DNA of 64,000 nucleotides from the NCBI GenBank assembly GCA_017460515.1, contig JAFUAY010000040.1:58595-122594 (forward strand), given 5' to 3'. The position numbers were made by a program, and so were the translations under genes. The notes beneath the pieces are model-generated. The model saw only the letters and a list, made by a program, of their open reading frames with translations, had not been told where the DNA came from and did no database searches. Source of the DNA: Prevotella sp. (GTDB taxonomy: Bacteria > Bacteroidota > Bacteroidia > Bacteroidales > Bacteroidaceae). The first letter of the stretch is position 1. Each line of letters opens with the position of its first letter. Positions 16,779 to 24,202 of this stretch are shown here, piece after piece.

Positions 16779-18003
16779 CGGCGGCCTCCTTTCCTTCGGT
16801 TTCTTCCTTCTTCGGAGCTTCGCTGTTAGCAGGCTTTTCATCCTGCTGCTCGGCTTCCTTTCTGGCAGCCTTGGCTGCTTTTTCGGCTTCTTTCTCTTCA
16901 GCCCTGCGCTGGCGCTCGGCTTCTTTCTCCTGCTGCAGTTTCTTCTTGGCAGCCTCTTCCTTGGCCTTCATCTCAGCTTCTTCCTGCTGTCGTGCGCCAC
17001 GGTTGATCATGTCATAAATCCGGATGAATTCACGATTGATGCTGTCGTGTACGTGCTCGTAGAGACGCGTGTCGCGGCGGGTCTTCTCGGCAGTCATGCG
17101 GCGTTCGCGCTTGGCTTCAGCATAGGGAGCATCGACATCGTCGCGATAGCGGTACTTCCACAGCGACGGGTACTTGCCCAGACGGTAGACGAGCGTCACG
17201 GAGAGGTCGTTGATGACCGGATGCATGACCAGGTGCCAGTCGTTGAGCTTCTTGATAGGATAACAGTCACTCTCGGCATCATGGGTGTACTCGGTGTTCT
17301 TCGTGTACATGAATCCTCCGCGTATGCCGAACTCAATGTCGAGCGAGTTGCCGTTGCGGAAGGCGTAGAGGTTGCGCACGATACCCCATGTGACGCCAGC
17401 GTTGATGGCCTGCCCCTGCCGGCCAGTGTCGAACAGCTTCAGCGAGTAGTCCATGTAGGACACGTAGACGCCTCGGAAGAAGGTTGTCGACGGATAGCGT
17501 GACTGTTTGCGACGGATAGACACGGCCTTGTCCCAGAGGTGATACTTCTTGTGGGGCTCCAGATTGTTGTATTTACCAGTCTGGTGGTCGTATCCCATGT
17601 CGCGTGTTCGCCAGTATTGGCGGCCTTCGAGCCTCACCTCCGCCAGGTTGTAGACCATGCTGGGGTTGTAGGTGTGGGCTGTCTTCCAGTTGCCTCTTGC
17701 ACTGATGCCGACTGTCCATCGGTTCCAGTTGCGGGGCTTGACGTCGAATTCCACGCCGATGTTTGGTATCAGCAGGAACCAGTCGAAGGCGTTGGTGCGC
17801 ACGGCAATGCGGTCAAGGAGGGTCAGTGTATCGACCTTGTGTCCCTCGCCCACCATCATGGAGTTGATGGCTGTGCGCGTTATTTGATTATTATTCTTAG
17901 CCCCCCCAGTCTTTTCCTTTTGTGCCAGCACACTTTTTGGGCTCAGCAGGCAGGTAATGGTTAAGATGAGGAGGTTTATATATATTGGTCTAAAATGCTT
18001 CAC
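16771..18003 (-). CDS. DUF3575 protein with charged C-terminal tail
   Basis: The 410-residue product has a signal peptide (residues 1-27, LTITCLLSPKSVLAQ). The DUF3575 domain runs over residues 60-260 (IAVRTNAFDWFLLIPNIGVE, then the tail of the family with AGVTWGIVRNLYAFRNGNSL). From about residue 315 there is a long charged helix rich in Lys, Glu and Ala (EEAEMKAKEEAAKKKLQQEK), which could reach into the periplasm. It is the first gene of the pilus operon and overlaps the next gene by 8 nt. DUF3575 proteins are outer-membrane partners of type V pili. Confidence 0.8.
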   Translation of the reverse strand: MKHFRPIYINLLILTITCLLSPKSVLAQKEKTGGAKNNNQITRTAINSMMVGEGHKVDTLTLLDRIAVRTNAFDWFLLIPNIGVEFDVKPRNWNRWTVGISARGNWKTAHTYNPSMVYNLAEVRLEGRQYWRTRDMGYDHQTGKYNNLEPHKKYHLWDKAVSIRRKQSRYPSTTFFRGVYVSYMDYSLKLFDTGRQGQAINAGVTWGIVRNLYAFRNGNSLDIEFGIRGGFMYTKNTEYTHDAESDCYPIKKLNDWHLVMHPVINDLSVTLVYRLGKYPSLWKYRYRDDVDAPYAEAKRERRMTAEKTRRDTRLYEHVHDSINREFIRIYDMINRGARQQEEAEMKAKEEAAKKKLQQEKEAERQRRAEEKEAEKAAKAARKEAEQQDEKPANSEAPKKEETEGKEAADE

Positions 18004-18056
18004 ACTTTGATGTGATTAGGCGACTGTTTTATTATAGTTCTTAAATCTTTCGGTTG

Positions 18057-18064
18057 CAAAAATA
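18057..18064 (-). promoter_or_regulatory. Likely -7 element of the pilus operon
   Basis: TATTTTTG on the minus strand, 54 nt before the DUF3575 start codon. No good TTTG is found at 19-21 nt upstream, so the promoter may be weak or activator-dependent. Confidence 0.5.
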
Positions 18065-18153
18065 GGTATAATATATTGGAAAGCGTGTTAATAGCATGTT
18101 AAAATTACTTAAACGTAACAATTTATAGATAAATTAGGACAAATCTTGTGGTT

Positions 18154-18918
18154 TCAAATTCCACTTTTTTTGCTCAAAATCAGCTGTACTGGACAGTGGT
18201 CGCTGCCGAGAATGTCGGTATGAATGCGGGCATCAGCGACCTGAGGCATGAGGCGGTTGCTGACCAGGAAATAGTCGATGCGCCAACCAACATTTTTCTG
18301 ACGGGCCTGGAAACGATAGGACCACCAGGAGAAGGTCTGCTGATCAGGGTAGAGGGTGCGGAAAGTATCGGTAAAGCCACTGGAAAGAAGGTCGGTGAAC
18401 TTAGCGCGCTCCTCGTCAGAGAAGCCGGGATTCATGCGGTTGGTCTTCGGGTTCTTCAGGTCTATCTCCTGATGGGCCACGTTTAGGTCGCCACAGACGA
18501 TGACTGGCTTCTGGCTGTCTAACTGTAGGAGATAGGTGCGGAAAGCGTCCTCCCACGTCATGCGATAGTCAAGACGGCGCAGACCGTCCTGTGCATTCGG
18601 CGTGTAACAGCACACAAGGAAGAACTGCGGCAGCTCAAGGGTGATGACGCGACCTTCATGATCGTGCTCGTCGATGCCCAGGCCGTAAGTGACATTGAGG
18701 GGTTGCTGGCGGGTGAAGATGGCGGTGCCGCTGTAGCCTTTCTTGTCGGCTGAGTTCCAATAGCTCTCATAGCCTTCGAAGCTGAGGTCGAGCTGACCGG
18801 GTTGCATCTTTGTTTCTTGCAGACAGAAGAAATCGGCATCCAACTGCCGGAAAATATCGCTGAAGCCTTTCTGCTGGCAGGCTCGCAGACCGTTGACGTT
18901 CCAGGAAATGAAATTCAT
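18154..18918 (-). CDS. xth: Exodeoxyribonuclease III (AP endonuclease)
   Basis: The 254-residue product has all landmarks of ExoIII: MNFISWNVNGLRA at the N-terminus, FFCLQETKMQ (metal-binding Glu), YSGTAIFTR, CCYTPNA, VIVCGDLNVAHQEIDL (catalytic Asp-Asn), RIDYFLVS and the final GSDHCPVQL (Asp-His). It cuts DNA at abasic sites in base excision repair. The length matches the family. It lies 24 nt behind the MBL hydrolase gene on the same strand. Confidence 0.95.
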   Translation of the reverse strand: MNFISWNVNGLRACQQKGFSDIFRQLDADFFCLQETKMQPGQLDLSFEGYESYWNSADKKGYSGTAIFTRQQPLNVTYGLGIDEHDHEGRVITLELPQFFLVCCYTPNAQDGLRRLDYRMTWEDAFRTYLLQLDSQKPVIVCGDLNVAHQEIDLKNPKTNRMNPGFSDEERAKFTDLLSSGFTDTFRTLYPDQQTFSWWSYRFQARQKNVGWRIDYFLVSNRLMPQVADARIHTDILGSDHCPVQLILSKKSGI

Positions 18919-18942
18919 AAATGATAGATAATAGGTGAAAGA

Positions 18943-19584
18943 TTAGCGGAGGTAGGGGTTCATACGTTTTTCGTCACCGATGGTGGTGCGGGGACCGTGA
19001 CCGCTGTAGACGATGGTTTCGGGAGGAAGGGGGGCAATGACGGTGCGGAGGCTCTGGAGCATGGACTGCCAGGAACTGCCTTCGAAGTCGGTGCGACCAA
19101 TGCTCATGCGGAAGAGCGTGTCGCCAGTGAAGATGAGGTGCTCGGCTTCGCAGTAGAAACAGACACCGCCAGGGGTGTGGCCCGGTGTGTGGAGCACGCG
19201 CAACTCGTGGCTACCGAAGGTGATGATATCGCCATCAGCGAAATGCGGACCCATCGGCGGGGTGGGGTGGTCGTAGTCTATGCCGAAGAAATCGGCAGCC
19301 TGTTTTGACAGGTCGGCTGCAAGGAACGCATCAGCAGCATGGAGCTCCGGCTTCAGACCGTAGGCATCATAGATGGTGTCGTTGCCGAAACAATGGTCCA
19401 GATGACCATGGGTGCAGAGCAGGTGGACCGGGCGGAGGCGCTCGGCCTTGATATAGTTGAGGATGGCGAGGCGCTCCTGAGGGAAGTAGGCGCCGCAATC
19501 AATGATGACACAGTCGTGGGTGTCATCGCTCACCACGTAGGTATTCTCCTGGAGGCTGTTGAATTCGAAGGTTTTGAGGGTCAT
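18943..19584 (-). CDS. MBL-fold hydrolase (glyoxalase II-like)
   Basis: The product is 213 residues from the ATG at 19584 (MTLKTFEFNSLQENTYVVSD). An in-frame ATG at 19620 lies inside a palindromic repeat and encodes only repeat sequence (MLRLRRN). The metal ligands are present: THGHLDH, TPGHTPGG, FTGDTLF and YSGHGPRT. The family hydrolyses thioesters such as S-lactoylglutathione; with no glutathione pathway evident here, the substrate is unknown. It is followed by xth at 24 nt. Confidence 0.85.
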   Translation of the reverse strand: MTLKTFEFNSLQENTYVVSDDTHDCVIIDCGAYFPQERLAILNYIKAERLRPVHLLCTHGHLDHCFGNDTIYDAYGLKPELHAADAFLAADLSKQAADFFGIDYDHPTPPMGPHFADGDIITFGSHELRVLHTPGHTPGGVCFYCEAEHLIFTGDTLFRMSIGRTDFEGSSWQSMLQSLRTVIAPLPPETIVYSGHGPRTTIGDEKRMNPYLR

Positions 19585-19598
19585 TGTTTTGATATTGA

Positions 19599-19722
19599 GG
19601 TTGCGACGGAGCCGCAACATACGGGACTAGATGGAGACGGGTACGCAACTTGCGGGGCTGGAGGAAGACGGAGGCGCAACTTGCGGGGCTGGAGGAAGGC
19701 GGAGGCGCAACATGCGGGACTA
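19599..19722. repeat. Palindromic repeat and degenerate tandem copies
   Basis: It begins with GGTTGCGACGGAGCCGCAAC (19599-19618; arms GTTGCG/CGCAAC), followed by ATACGGGACTAGATGG. Degenerate copies follow: two near-identical units with CGCAACTTGCGGGGCTGGAG, then CGCAACATGCGGGACTAG at the end of rsmG. The same core occurs inside mtaB at 21353 and four times at 22338-22505. It fills the whole gap between rsmG and the MBL gene. Confidence 0.8.
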
Positions 19723-20343
19723 GATGGGAAGGTAGATGCAGTATTTCTCTTTGAACCAGTCGTCGGAGAACCAGTCGGTGAGGGACTGCACCTGTACAAT
19801 CTTGCGGAAGGGTGCTGTCTCGGTATCCAGATGGCCGCCTTTCAAACAGATGATGCCGTTGGGCAGGGCGTTCTGCTGATGCTGGCGGGAGACGTTCTTG
19901 CGCACAATCTTCACCATGTCAGGCAGAGGCATCACCGCACGACTGACAACGAAGTCGAAGAGACCTTTCTCGTCTTCGCCCCGAAGGTGTTCGGCCTTGC
20001 AGTTCTTCAGTCCGATGGCGGTAGAGACCTCCTGTACCACGCGGATCTTCTTGCCCGTGCCGTCGATGAGTTTGAACTGACACTCAGGGAAGAGAATGGC
20101 AAGGGGAATGCCAGGAAAACCACCGCCCGTGCCGAAGTCAAGGATGCTGGTGCCGGGGCGGAAGTTCACCATGCGGGCAATGGCCAGAGAGTGAAGGACG
20201 TGATGGAGGTAGAGATTGTCGATGTCCTTACGCGAGATGACATTAATCTTCTCGTTCCATTCGTGATAGAGGGCATCGAGGGCACCGAACTGCTCTCGCT
20301 GAACCTCCGTCAGTTGGGGGAAATACTTTTCTAGGATTTTCAT
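19720..20343 (-). CDS. rsmG: 16S rRNA (guanine-527-N7) methyltransferase
   Basis: The 207-residue product has the SAM-binding motif SILDFGTGGGFPGIPLAI (residues 64-81) and the RsmG pattern LDALYHEWNEKINVISRKDI near the N-terminus. It methylates G527 of 16S rRNA. The stop codon lies inside the last degenerate copy of the palindromic repeat region, so the extreme C-terminus (CIYLPI) may have been shaped by the repeat. Confidence 0.95.
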   Translation of the reverse strand: MKILEKYFPQLTEVQREQFGALDALYHEWNEKINVISRKDIDNLYLHHVLHSLAIARMVNFRPGTSILDFGTGGGFPGIPLAILFPECQFKLIDGTGKKIRVVQEVSTAIGLKNCKAEHLRGEDEKGLFDFVVSRAVMPLPDMVKIVRKNVSRQHQQNALPNGIICLKGGHLDTETAPFRKIVQVQSLTDWFSDDWFKEKYCIYLPI

Positions 20344-20432
20344 GGTGCAAAGATAATTATTTTTGAGGAGTTAAAGAAGTTAAAGGAGAAAGAGAAGTTA
20401 ATGAAGTTAAAGGAGTTTAGGTACAAAACAAA

Positions 20433-20462
20433 AATACCGCTGAACTCTCGTTCAACGGTATT
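20433..20462 (-). terminator. Terminator of the small lipoprotein gene
   Basis: AATACCG(T)TGAAC, 4 nt, GTTCAGCGGTATT on the minus strand, followed by TTTTTG; it is 22 nt behind the stop of the 85-aa lipoprotein. Confidence 0.8.
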
Positions 20463-20483
20463 GTTTCCCATTAAGTCCGTAGA

Positions 20484-20741
20484 TTACTCAGCGGTCTCCT
20501 CGGCAACAGCAGTTGTGTCAGCTGCAGCAGCGGTCAGAGAATCAGCGATAGCCTGGAACTTAGCAGCAACAGCAGCTGAATCCAAACCAGTGGTGTCACC
20601 AACGAGTGCCCAAACAGCAGCAGAGTCAACAACTACCTCGGCAACTTCCTCTACCTCAGCTACTTCAGCTTCCTGAGCCTTCTTCTCACCGCAAGCTGCG
20701 AACAGAGCAGCTGCTACGAACATAAATGCAATCTTTTTCAT
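20484..20741 (-). CDS. Small Ala/Val/Glu-rich lipoprotein
   Basis: The 85-residue product has a lipoprotein signal (MKKIAFMFVAAALFAAC). A low-complexity acidic segment follows (EVAEVEEVAEVVVDSAAVWA), then a helical segment DSAAVAAKFQAIADSL and an acidic tail. It has its own -7 element (TACCTTTG, 20799-20792) and its own terminator, so it is a single-gene unit. No known family is recognised. Confidence 0.7.
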   Translation of the reverse strand: MKKIAFMFVAAALFAACGEKKAQEAEVAEVEEVAEVVVDSAAVWALVGDTTGLDSAAVAAKFQAIADSLTAAAADTTAVAEETAE

Positions 20742-20791
20742 TTCTTTGCTTTTTAAATCTGTAAAACAATCATTTATTTATTAAAACGGTG

Positions 20792-20799
20792 CAAAGGTA
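20792..20799 (-). promoter_or_regulatory. -7 element of the small lipoprotein gene
   Basis: TACCTTTG on the minus strand, about 50 nt before the start codon. No TTTG at the expected distance. Confidence 0.55.
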
Positions 20800-20944
20800 C
20801 GTATTTTTTCAATACGAAGATACATTTTTTTTGATTTTTTTTAGTTGGTTTTTGTAACTTTTTTGTAACATACTGAAAATCAACGAGTTGGGAAATGTTA
20901 AATTTAATGTAAAAATTACACGTTAGCGAAAACAATCTAAATAA

Positions 20945-20976
20945 TTTGCATTTTTGCAGCTTTATTTGTACCTTTG
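20945..20976 (+). promoter_or_regulatory. Promoter of mtaB, near-leaderless
   Basis: TTTG (20945-20948), 20 nt, TACCTTTG (20969-20976). The ATG at 20982 begins 6 nt after the -7, so the transcript would start at or within a few bases of the start codon. Confidence 0.75.
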
Positions 20977-20981
20977 CCATT

Positions 20982-22535
20982 ATGATTGATTATTCTGCTT
21001 TTCAAGGTAAGAAGGCAGCCTATGCCACGCTGGGCTGCAAGTTGAATTTCTCTGAGACGTCGACCTTCGGCAAGATGCTGGAGCAGTTGGGCGTGACAAC
21101 CGCTGGCAAGGGCGAGGAGGCTGACTTGGTGCTGGTGAATACCTGCTCTGTGACCGATGTGGCTGACCATAAGTGCCGACAGGTGATACACCGACTGGTG
21201 AGACAGCATCCTGGGGCCTTCGTTGTGGTGACGGGGTGCTATGCGCAGTTGGAGGCGGAGAGTATCGCTAAGATGGAGGGCGTAGACTTGGTGCTGGGAT
21301 CGGATGAAAAGGCCTCGCTGGTTCAGTTCCTGGCGGAAGCATGGGGAGGAAGGGTTGCGACGGAGCCGCAACATACGGAACGGGAGGCGGCATATTATAC
21401 GAAGAAGACGAAGGATATACGGAGCTTTGCGCCAAGCTGTTCGCGGGGTAATAGAACCCGGTATTTCCTGAAAGTTCAGGATGGATGCGACTATTTCTGT
21501 ACCTATTGTACTATACCGTACGCGCGCGGGTTTAGCAGGAACCCGACGATTGAGTCGCTGGTCAAACAGGCTGAAGAGGCTGCACGAGAGGGCGGCAAGG
21601 AGATTGTGCTGACTGGCGTGAATATCGGCGATTTCGGAAAGACTACTGGTGAGCAGTTTCTGGACTTGGTGAAACGGCTCGATGTGGTTGAGGGCATTCA
21701 GCGCTATCGTATCAGCAGTCTGGAGCCCGACCTGATCAGTGAGGAGCTGATAGCCTATTGTGCAGAGAGCCGTGCGTTCATGCCTCATTTCCATATTCCT
21801 CTGCAGAGCGGAAGTGACACAGTGCTGAAACTGATGCATAGGCATTATGACAGCAAGCTGTTTGCTGATAAGATACTCGCCATCAAAGCCGCTATGCCCG
21901 ATGCCTTCCTGGGTATCGATGTGATGGTAGGCTGTAGGGGTGAGACACCCGAATGCTTTGAAGAGACCTACGAGTTGCTGGAGCGACTGCCAGTAACGCA
22001 GTTGCATGTGTTCCCTTATTCCGAGCGTCCGGGCACGTCGGCGCTGAGTATTCCATACGTGGTCAGTGAGAAGGATAAGAAACTGCGGAGCAGGAGACTG
22101 CTGGCGCTGTCGGACGAGAAAACGCAGGCCTTCTATGCAGCTCATATCGGAGAGACTGCCGAAGTGCTGTTTGAGAAGGCAAATCGCGGAAGGGCGATGC
22201 ACGGGTTCACAAAGAACTATATCCGCGTGGAGCTCTCGGCGCAAGAAGCGAAGGCGGAATTTGATAATCAGGTGCTGAGGGTGAGACTGGGAGCGTTTAA
22301 CTTTGATAAGAGCGCCTTGCGGGCGGAGATTGTTAGTGGAAGGGTTGCGACGGAGCCGCAACATACGGAACGGGAGGAAGGAAGGGCTGCGACGGAGCCG
22401 CAACATACGGAACGGGAGGAAGGAAGGGCTGCGACGGAGCCGCAACATACGGAACGGGAGGAAGGAAGGGTTGCGACGGAGCCGCAACATACGGAACGGG
22501 AGGAAGGGCTGCGACTGAATCGCAGCGCACAGTAA
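20982..22535 (+). CDS. mtaB: tRNA t6A37 methylthiotransferase with in-frame palindromic repeats
   Basis: The product is 517 residues from the ATG at 20982 (MIDYSAFQGKKAAYATLGCK). The next upstream ATG, at 20946, overlaps the -33 promoter element. Three N-terminal cysteines (LGCK, NTCSV, TGCYAQ) bind one cluster, and DGCDYFCTYCTIP carries the CxxxCxxC of the radical SAM domain. The enzyme makes ms2t6A in tRNA. The normal protein ends near VLRVRLGAFNFDKSALRAEI. Here a tail of four 14-residue repeats follows (GRVATEPQHTEREE type, 42 bp each), and one copy (GRVATEPQHTERE) is inserted between the N-terminal and radical SAM domains, about residues 124-136. The inserts keep the frame and both functional domains intact. 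Confidence 0.9.
   Translation: MIDYSAFQGKKAAYATLGCKLNFSETSTFGKMLEQLGVTTAGKGEEADLVLVNTCSVTDVADHKCRQVIHRLVRQHPGAFVVVTGCYAQLEAESIAKMEGVDLVLGSDEKASLVQFLAEAWGGRVATEPQHTEREAAYYTKKTKDIRSFAPSCSRGNRTRYFLKVQDGCDYFCTYCTIPYARGFSRNPTIESLVKQAEEAAREGGKEIVLTGVNIGDFGKTTGEQFLDLVKRLDVVEGIQRYRISSLEPDLISEELIAYCAESRAFMPHFHIPLQSGSDTVLKLMHRHYDSKLFADKILAIKAAMPDAFLGIDVMVGCRGETPECFEETYELLERLPVTQLHVFPYSERPGTSALSIPYVVSEKDKKLRSRRLLALSDEKTQAFYAAHIGETAEVLFEKANRGRAMHGFTKNYIRVELSAQEAKAEFDNQVLRVRLGAFNFDKSALRAEIVSGRVATEPQHTEREEGRAATEPQHTEREEGRAATEPQHTEREEGRVATEPQHTEREEGLRLNRSAQ
21353..21386. repeat. Palindromic element inserted in the mtaB linker
   Basis: GGTTGCGACGGAGCCGCAAC plus ATACGGAACGGGAG, identical to the unit repeated at the gene end. 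It encodes RVATEPQHTERE in the linker between two domains. Confidence 0.85.
22338..22505. repeat. Four 42-bp tandem palindromic units at the mtaB 3' end
   Basis: Units begin at 22338, 22380, 22422 and 22464; units 2 and 3 differ from 1 and 4 by GTT to GCT (Val to Ala). A degenerate fifth unit (GGGCTGCGACTGAATCGCAG) precedes the stop. 42 bp is 14 codons, so copy number changes keep the frame. Confidence 0.9.
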
Positions 22536-22545
22536 AGGAAGAAAG

Positions 22546-23568
22546 ATGGAGAAGGTAGCGATCGTTATATTGAACTGGAACGGAGAGGAGATGCTGAGGA
22601 AGTATCTGCCCAGTGTGTTGCAGTATTCGCGTGAGGAGGCTACGGTGTATGTGGCCGACAATGCGTCGAGCGACGGGTCGATGGAACTCTTGCGGAATCA
22701 TTTTCCGGAGTGTCGGCTGATACAACTGGAGCGTAATTGGGGCTTTGCCGATGGGTATAACAAGGCCCTGGCTCAGATTGATGCCGAGTATTACCTGTTG
22801 TTGAACAGTGATATTGAGGTGACCCACCACTGGCTGACCCCGCTGGTGGAGTTTATGGACAATCATGAGGATGTGGCGGCCTGTCAGCCGAAGCTGCTTA
22901 GCATCTATGACCGCGACTCCTTTGAATATGCGGGAGCGAGTGGTGGATATTTGGATCGTTATGGCTATCCTTTCTGCCGCGGAAGACTGTTTGAGACGGT
23001 GGAACGTGACGAAGGACAATATGATAATACCACCGATATACTCTGGGCAACGGGAGCAGCACTTCTCGTGCGCGCGCGTATATATAATAAGGTGGGAGGA
23101 CTAGACGGACGGTTCTTTGCCCATAACGAAGAAATAGACCTTTGTTGGCGTATGCGGATAGCTGGTTATCGGATTGTGTGCATACCCGATAGCAAGGTTT
23201 ATCACGTGGGAGGTGGAACACTGCCGAAGAGCAATCCGATGAAGACCTACCTGAACTTCCGCAATAACCTGACAATGCTGTATAAGTGCCTGCCCGATGA
23301 GGAGCTGAGACACGTGATGCGCTGGCGCTGGTGCTTGGACTATCTGGCAGCATGGGAGATGCTGTTGCTGAAGCAGAACTGGGGTGATTTCAAGGCTGTG
23401 TTTAAGGCTCGCCGAGCTTTTATGCGGTGGCGGAAAGACTTCGATGCCGATCGGAAATCCATCCAGCAGAGTAGGGCAGGGCGCGTGGTCAGTGAACGCC
23501 GGATGTTCTCTCTGCTGTGGCAATACTACGTCAAAGGACGCCGCCGATATTCTGACTTGCCCCAGTGA
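22546..23568 (+). CDS. Glycosyltransferase family 2
   Basis: The 340-residue product starts with VAIVILNWNGEEMLRKYLPS, has the nucleotide-binding VADNASSDGS and the metal-binding LLLNSDIEV (DxD-like), then ATGAALLVRARI and HNEEIDLCWRM (catalytic region), the pattern of rhamnosyltransferase-like GT2 enzymes. Acceptor unknown. It begins 10 nt after mtaB and is probably cotranscribed. Confidence 0.85.
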   Translation: MEKVAIVILNWNGEEMLRKYLPSVLQYSREEATVYVADNASSDGSMELLRNHFPECRLIQLERNWGFADGYNKALAQIDAEYYLLLNSDIEVTHHWLTPLVEFMDNHEDVAACQPKLLSIYDRDSFEYAGASGGYLDRYGYPFCRGRLFETVERDEGQYDNTTDILWATGAALLVRARIYNKVGGLDGRFFAHNEEIDLCWRMRIAGYRIVCIPDSKVYHVGGGTLPKSNPMKTYLNFRNNLTMLYKCLPDEELRHVMRWRWCLDYLAAWEMLLLKQNWGDFKAVFKARRAFMRWRKDFDADRKSIQQSRAGRVVSERRMFSLLWQYYVKGRRRYSDLPQ

Positions 23569-23613
23569 AGAAGGCATGTTGTGGCCCCGAATGATACGAA
23601 ATACATGATTTTA

Positions 23614-23645
23614 TTTGCTTGTTTTCTTTGTTTTTCGTAATTTTG
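23614..23645 (+). promoter_or_regulatory. Promoter of the DUF1599-tpiA-folE cluster
   Basis: TTTG (23614-23617), 20 nt, TAATTTTG (23638-23645). The ATG at 23654 follows 8 nt later, a very short leader. Confidence 0.75.
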
Positions 23646-23653
23646 CAAGCGAT

Positions 23654-24202
23654 ATGGATAAGTTTGAGAAAACAAATGGTCAATTCGAAGAGGCCGTAGC
23701 CGAGTGCCGGTCGCTTTTCGAAAAGAAACTCCATGACTATGGAGCCTCGTGGCGCATCTTGCGCCCCACATCGCTCACCGATCAGCTTTTCATTAAGGCC
23801 AAGCGTATCCGGCAGTTGGAGACTACCGGTCTCTCGCTCGTTGGTGAAGGCATTCGCCCGGAGTTTATCGGACTGATTAACTACGGTATCGTAGGTCTCG
23901 TCCAGTTGGATAAGGGCTATAGTGATACAGTCGACGTGACTGCCGAGGAAGCCTTAGCGCTCTATGACCGCTATGCTACTGAGGCACTGGAGCTGATGAA
24001 ACGTAAGAACCACGACTATGACGAAGCCTGGCGCGGCATGCGTGTCAGTAGCTATACCGACCTGATACTGACCAAGTTGCAACGCGTGAAGGAGATGGAA
24101 GACCTGGCTGGGCAGACCTTGGTGAGTGAAGGTATTGATGCCAACTATATGGACATCATCAACTATTCAGTGTTTGCACTGATCAAGCTGAATGAAAAGT
24201 AA
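23654..24202 (+). CDS. DUF1599 protein (two-domain)
   Basis: The product is 182 residues from the ATG at 23654, which lies after the -7 element; the upstream ATG at 23615 is within the promoter. Two similar halves are visible: FEKKLHDYGASWRILRPTSL with the following TDQLFIKAKRIRQLE, and MKRKNHDYDEAWRGMRVSSY with TDLILTKLQRVKEME. This is the duplicated DUF1599 (nucleotide-modification associated) domain. Biochemical role unknown. It overlaps the next gene by 11 nt. Confidence 0.85.
   Translation: MDKFEKTNGQFEEAVAECRSLFEKKLHDYGASWRILRPTSLTDQLFIKAKRIRQLETTGLSLVGEGIRPEFIGLINYGIVGLVQLDKGYSDTVDVTAEEALALYDRYATEALELMKRKNHDYDEAWRGMRVSSYTDLILTKLQRVKEMEDLAGQTLVSEGIDANYMDIINYSVFALIKLNEK

Noticed and set aside
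22338-22505. Rho-independent terminators in tandem
   Set aside because: Stems are GC-rich but have no T-runs and lie inside the open reading frame.
20937-22661. 574-codon minus-strand open frame opposite mtaB with repeated MLRLRRN peptides
   Set aside because: It is the antisense of mtaB and of the palindromic repeats; mtaB has all radical SAM and cluster cysteines and a proper promoter.
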